The notes below the pieces were generated by a model. The model saw only the letters and a list, made by a program, of their open reading frames with translations, had not been told where the DNA came from and made no database searches. A stretch of DNA of 64,000 nt from Gulosibacter macacae. Lineage in GTDB: Bacteria > Actinomycetota > Actinomycetes > Actinomycetales > Microbacteriaceae. Numbering within the stretch: position 1 is the first letter of the stretch; every line of letters begins with the position of its first letter. The position numbers and the translations under genes were made by a program. Shown in pieces: positions 60,920-64,000 of the stretch. The stretch spans positions 60,018 to 124,017 of the forward strand of contig NZ_RQVS01000009.1 in NCBI RefSeq assembly GCF_003865375.1. The letters are read 5' to 3'.

Positions 60920-61591
60920 CTACGGCACATACGACTTCGTGCGCGCGAGGTCGGTGATCAGTCGTGGATTGTCGACCGCCATCCGCGCGAGCAGCTCTTG
61001 GGCGCGGGGCGGTGCCCCATCGCGGCCTTCAGCGGCAATCCAATTGAGTTCGTCTTGCATGAGGCCGACGAATTGGAGGAACTCAAGGCGGCCATGCAGT
61101 GTGTCGATGCCGCTCATCACCGTATCGGCGACGAACACGCCGCTGTTGATGAGGGACCCCTCGGCGAACGGATTTCCGGTGCCACCCACGACTTCGAACG
61201 GCGCGAACCAAATACCTCGACTGTTCGTGTACTCGGCTGCTGAGCTGAGCACATTTGTGGCCCAGAGCGATGCGAAAGGATCGTCGGTGCGAATCTGCAT
61301 CGTCATCTCGTAACCCCAACCACTGTGTTCGAGTCCGAAGTAGTCCTCGTGCGCGTACAAGTCAGACATGCCAAACGTGACGAGGTGCTGGACGTCGTCA
61401 GCGGCCTTGTAGAAGCTATAGCCATCGATGAATTGGGTGCCGCCAAGGCTTGCTCGATCGGCAAAATCTGTGGCGAAATGAGTCGGTTCGACACCCGGAT
61501 ATTGCGTTGCGAACGCGGCTTCAATGGCATCCCAACCGGGCGCCCAATCGTCTTCGGCCTCTGCGCGGGCAATGTACTCGTCGCGTGACAT
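60920..61591 (-). CDS. Suppressor-of-fused (SUFU) domain protein
   Basis: A 223-residue SUFU-like protein. The family core is visible (FATDFADRASLGGTQFIDGYSFYKAADDVQHLVTFGMSDLYAHEDYFGLEHSGWGYEMTMQIRTDD) and a C-terminal part with VGGTGNPFAEGSLIN. In bacteria these proteins are often immunity or toxin-associated factors, or have unknown roles. The frame extends to 61654; ATG 61591 (or ATG 61594) is the likely start. It is convergent with ybjQ, three bases apart. Confidence 0.8.
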   Translation of the reverse strand: MSRDEYIARAEAEDDWAPGWDAIEAAFATQYPGVEPTHFATDFADRASLGGTQFIDGYSFYKAADDVQHLVTFGMSDLYAHEDYFGLEHSGWGYEMTMQIRTDDPFASLWATNVLSSAAEYTNSRGIWFAPFEVVGGTGNPFAEGSLINSGVFVADTVMSGIDTLHGRLEFLQFVGLMQDELNWIAAEGRDGAPPRAQELLARMAVDNPRLITDLARTKSYVP

Positions 61592-61658
61592 CATGCGCCT
61601 ATCTTGACGTGCCACCTTGAAACATCGCGGCATGACCGCGCATGCCATCATCAATTAC

Positions 61659-61994
61659 ATGGATGCTCTGCGCTCAATCGTGCTGTTCGTACTCGTTGCG
61701 ATCGCGGAGATCGGTGGGGCGTGGCTGGTTTGGCAAGGCATTCGCGAAGAGCGGGGCCTGGTCTGGGTCGGTGGCGGCGTCATTGCGCTCGGCCTCTACG
61801 GTTTGATTGCAACGCTCCAGCCGGAAGCAAACTTTGGCCGCATCCTTGCCGCGTACGGCGGAGTATTCGTCGCCGGATCGCTCGCCTGGGGCATGGTGGT
61901 CGATGGGTTTCGGCCCGATCGCTGGGATGTGATCGGCGCAATCATCTGTCTCGTCGGCGTTTCCGTGATCATGTACGCACCGCGAAGCTCGTAG
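61659..61994 (+). CDS. YnfA family (UPF0060) membrane protein
   Basis: A 111-residue protein with four transmembrane helices in the YnfA pattern ([20 protein letters not shown]...[23 protein letters not shown]... [42 protein letters not shown]). The EIGG and FRPDRWD motifs are diagnostic. It is related in fold to small multidrug transporters. ATG 61659 fits family length. The frame opens at 61617. Confidence 0.88.
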   Translation: MDALRSIVLFVLVAIAEIGGAWLVWQGIREERGLVWVGGGVIALGLYGLIATLQPEANFGRILAAYGGVFVAGSLAWGMVVDGFRPDRWDVIGAIICLVGVSVIMYAPRSS

Positions 61995-62046
61995 TGGGCA
62001 GCCGGTGTGCCACGAAACTCGGATGCGGCACGCCTAGAGTGCGAAC

Positions 62047-62610
62047 ATGGCTGACCATCTGCGTGAACTGCTTCGGGCTCTGCCCGGTTTTCCTCCTGAG
62101 CTGCCGGTGCTTGATCCGACGGATGTGCCAGACGACCCGATGGCGCTGTTTCGCGAGTGGTTGGATGCGGCGATCGCCTCGGGTGCGCGTCAGCCGCACG
62201 CGTTTGACTTGCTGACGCTGAACGCCGAGGGTGCACCGGTGGGCCGGGTGCTCATCATCAAGGCCATCGACGAACGCGGGATTCACTTCTCTACCCACGC
62301 GAGTTCACGCAAGGGTGGGCAACTCGAGGACGAGAATCGTGCATCCATGCTCTTTTTCTGGCGCGAATCGGGACGGACGGTGCGTATCTCGGGCTTTGCC
62401 ACGCCGCTGAGTGACGAAGAGTCGCAACGTGATTGGGAGCAGCGCCCGACGTATGACGGGGCGCCGAACCTGGACTGGCGCGTCTATGCGCTAGACCCGA
62501 GTGAGTTTGAGTTCATGCAGGCCCGCGAGGACCGCCAGCATGTGCGCCTTGAGTATCAGCGCGAGGTTGACGGGTGGCAGCACGGTCTCGTGGCGACACC
62601 GGCTGGCTAG
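62047..62610 (+). CDS. Pyridoxamine 5'-phosphate oxidase-like flavoprotein
   Basis: A 187-residue protein with the PNPOx split-barrel. It reads GAPVGRVLIIKAIDERGIHFSTHASSRKG (the FMN-binding R-x-x-x-x-K and SRKG motifs), then ASMLFFWRESGRTVRISGFATPLSDEES. The C-terminus, RLEYQREVDGWQHGLVATPAG, resembles PdxH. It could be a PdxH-type enzyme converting PNP/PMP to PLP, but substrate residues were not checked. ATG 62047 is used. Confidence 0.75.
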   Translation: MADHLRELLRALPGFPPELPVLDPTDVPDDPMALFREWLDAAIASGARQPHAFDLLTLNAEGAPVGRVLIIKAIDERGIHFSTHASSRKGGQLEDENRASMLFFWRESGRTVRISGFATPLSDEESQRDWEQRPTYDGAPNLDWRVYALDPSEFEFMQAREDRQHVRLEYQREVDGWQHGLVATPAG

Positions 62611-62619
62611 GCTCGACGC

Positions 62620-62841
62620 ATGACGTTCAACGCCGAACCGTTCACCTACCGCATTGCGAAGTCAGGCGATGTGCACATCTCCCGCGAAGGGCGACTTGTC
62701 GTCATGGTTCGAGGAAACGCCGCCGCGAAGCTCGCGGCTGCGCTCGGCAATGGGGATGAGTCAGACCAGCAACTCCTCGCCCGTGCCACCGGCAACTACA
62801 AGCGTGGCAATGAGCGCCTGGCCGGGTCGAAGCGGCGCTAA
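62620..62841 (+). CDS. Small conserved hypothetical protein
   Basis: A 73-residue basic protein (FTYRIAKSGDVHISREGRLVVMVRGNAAAKLAAAL, then NYKRGNERLAGSKRR). Starts 9 bp after the PNPOx-like gene, so probably co-transcribed with it. Similar short proteins occur widely in actinobacteria. No function is assigned. Confidence 0.65.
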   Translation: MTFNAEPFTYRIAKSGDVHISREGRLVVMVRGNAAAKLAAALGNGDESDQQLLARATGNYKRGNERLAGSKRR

Positions 62842-62847
62842 GGGGTC

Positions 62848-63267
62848 CTAGGCCGCCTCAACCAGTCGCAGGGGTAGCTCTGTTACCCCGCGCGGCGAGG
62901 CAGAGAAGAAGCCAACAAGCTCGATGTTGTGCTTGGCAAGCTCGCGTTGCGCGACTTCGAGCCACACCTGAGCCAGCAAGCGGATAATCGGGCGTGCGGA
63001 GCTGATCGCCACGATCACCCGCGGAATGGGAACCTGCCGCAGGGTGCGGAATACGTGACTGCGGCGATCTTTCTCACAGTGCCAGGGCATGTCACTGATG
63101 ACGATCGGCGGCGGCACGATGCGATTTTCCTCATCGACGAGCAAGAACAGGATGGAGTCGCTCAGCCGTTCATTCAAGCCAAGAAACAGGTCAACGGCGT
63201 CAGCCGCGAGGCCAGGGGTAGTGATCGGGAGTTCGGTCCAGTTTTCGGGGAGGTCGCGATAAGTCAT
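62848..63267 (-). CDS. Hypothetical protein
   Basis: A 139-residue protein with alternating strands and helices (DSILFLLVDEENRIVPPPIVISDMPWHCEKD..., VPIPRVIVAISSARPIIRLLAQVWLEVAQRELAKHNIELVGFFSASPRGV). The 'LVDE..R..PPIVI.D.P' pattern recurs in actinobacterial hypothetical proteins. No function is assigned. It is convergent with the preceding small gene, 6 bp apart. Confidence 0.6.
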   Translation of the reverse strand: MTYRDLPENWTELPITTPGLAADAVDLFLGLNERLSDSILFLLVDEENRIVPPPIVISDMPWHCEKDRRSHVFRTLRQVPIPRVIVAISSARPIIRLLAQVWLEVAQRELAKHNIELVGFFSASPRGVTELPLRLVEAA

Positions 63268-63377
63268 GCCCGAATAATGACGTTGACAGCGGAAATCCGC
63301 CCGGGCTCACCGTGGGTCTGTGGATGAATCGAAATTCGCGCACCTGTGGTCAAACTTGCGGAACCTAAGCTGTGGGC

Positions 63378-63743
63378 ATGCTTATTTCCGAGGCCGAGAG
63401 TATTGCCCATGACCTGCACTCATTTGATGAAACTGAGACCGCGCAATGGGTGCTTGATTGCAGCGAAGAAGAGCTGGTTCGGGTGTGTTCGGTGGCGGAT
63501 TGGTTGCTCTACAACGGACCGAAATCCCCTTCGGGGAACAGCATGATGATCTTGAAAGCGCTCGCGCTGGCCGCCGTGTATGTGCACGAGGGCGAGCCGC
63601 GAGAGCTCCGGCGAAAGCGTCGCCGCATCCTGGAAGAACCAAAGCTCCAGGGTGGCCGGTTGCCGAATTGGGAACTCCAACGCAGCCTGCCGAAGGACTA
63701 CGGCGTCGGTGACAATGCCCGGGAGTTTTGGCAGACCGACTAG
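63378..63743 (+). CDS. Hypothetical protein
   Basis: A 121-residue helical protein (MLISEAESIAHDLHSFDETETAQWVLDCSEEELVRVCSVADWLLYNG...) with a basic stretch (ELRRKRRRI) and ending DNAREFWQTD. ATG 63378 is chosen over GTG 63372. Its TAG stop shares the bases CTAG with the convergent GntR gene. No family is recognised. Confidence 0.55.
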   Translation: MLISEAESIAHDLHSFDETETAQWVLDCSEEELVRVCSVADWLLYNGPKSPSGNSMMILKALALAAVYVHEGEPRELRRKRRRILEEPKLQGGRLPNWELQRSLPKDYGVGDNAREFWQTD

Positions 63744-64000
63744 CGTGAGCTGGGCGTATCGAACGACTGAGCGAGTTGTTCGCCAGCGTTAACGATGTGC
63801 TCCTGCATCGCAGCGCGAGCCTCATCGACATCGTGGGCCGACATGGCCGCGAGAATGCGCGAATGGTCATGCGCGGATTCGCCCGACCAGCCCTCAATCG
63901 ACGGATAGTACGAGCGGGGCACGTAATGCGACACGATCGACAGGATGCGGTTGAGCTTTGGTGGCTCTTCGCAGTTGAGGGTGTAGCTGGGGTCCGCGGG
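63740..64000 (-). CDS. GntR/FadR-type regulator, C-terminal FCD domain (partial)
   Basis: The frame is open to the window end, so only the C-terminal 86 residues are seen: SYTLNCEEPPKLNRILSIVSHYVPRSYYPSIEGW... HDHSRILAAMSAHDVDEARAAMQEHIVNAGEQLAQSF. This is the end of an FCD ligand-binding domain, in which the HDHSRILAAM block supplies a metal-binding histidine. The N-terminal winged helix lies beyond the window. The GTG at 63932-63934 is internal. Confidence 0.75.
   Translation of the reverse strand, partial: PADPSYTLNCEEPPKLNRILSIVSHYVPRSYYPSIEGWSGESAHDHSRILAAMSAHDVDEARAAMQEHIVNAGEQLAQSFDTPSSR

Overview
The window is a high-GC actinobacterial chromosome segment, most likely from the order Micrococcales, family Microbacteriaceae. 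This rests on the core gene neighbourhoods (mazG-eno-ftsB-DUF501; greA-DUF4307-mca; fumC-DUF4245-xseB-xseA-ispH-fbaA-glpX), on the mycothiol enzyme Mca, on many GTG starts, and on GC-rich third codon positions. No 16S gene or other species-level marker is present.

Region 1 (1-35.7 kb) is housekeeping sequence: end of mazG, hisS, eno, a DivIC/FtsB-like division protein, DUF501, NDH-2, an unusual tRNA with anticodon UAA, LemA, an AI-2E family permease, ilvA, greA, mca, uppS, PIN-PhoH, a prepilin-peptidase-like protease, fumC, xseAB, ispH, fbaA, glpX, rmuC, a DnaQ-like exonuclease, an FMN reductase, a DUF222-HNH protein, kup and ychF. Glycolysis and gluconeogenesis (eno, fbaA, glpX), the TCA cycle (fumC), isoprenoid and cell-wall lipid synthesis (ispH, uppS) and DNA repair (xseAB, rmuC) are represented. 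Two non-coding features stand out: five 14-bp boxes on an exact 21-bp grid at 18.08-18.24 kb, and a repeat near the starts of rmuC and the DUF222 gene that resembles actinobacterial RecA-independent DNA-damage promoters.

Region 2 (35.7-46.9 kb) is an accessory array inserted at the 3' end of ychF. The last 24 bp of ychF (codons for VEFRFNV plus stop) recur four more times downstream (44124, 45275, 46291, 46893). Three of the four copies still encode the same peptide and a stop although their nucleotides differ synonymously. The copies divide the island into four cassettes: a type I restriction-modification system with an XRE regulator and a DUF4096 protein; two unknown proteins; an orphan HigA plus a NUDIX protein; and a VOC protein. 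No recombinase was recognised. This resembles successive site-specific insertion into ychF by small cassettes lacking their own integrase, and it is the best candidate for an undescribed system here.

Region 3 (46.9-51.1 kb) holds a candidate toxin-antitoxin pair, a helix-hairpin-helix/DUF1801 protein and an arsenic locus. The locus has an ArsR repressor fused to a low-molecular-weight phosphatase-type arsenate reductase, a divergent aquaglyceroporin, and two thiol-linked arsenate reductases, but no arsenite pump. Two inverted repeats lie between the divergent genes.

Region 4 (51.1-64 kb) is mostly small accessory enzymes on the plus strand: a cytidine-deaminase/monooxygenase fusion, DUF368 (PopT-like) transporter, VapBC, RibD-like reductase, GNAT, AhpD-like protein, a VOC gene broken by an in-frame TAG, CPBP protease, Dyp peroxidase, YbjQ, SUFU, YnfA, a PNPOx-fold protein, and the end of a GntR/FCD regulator cut by the window edge.
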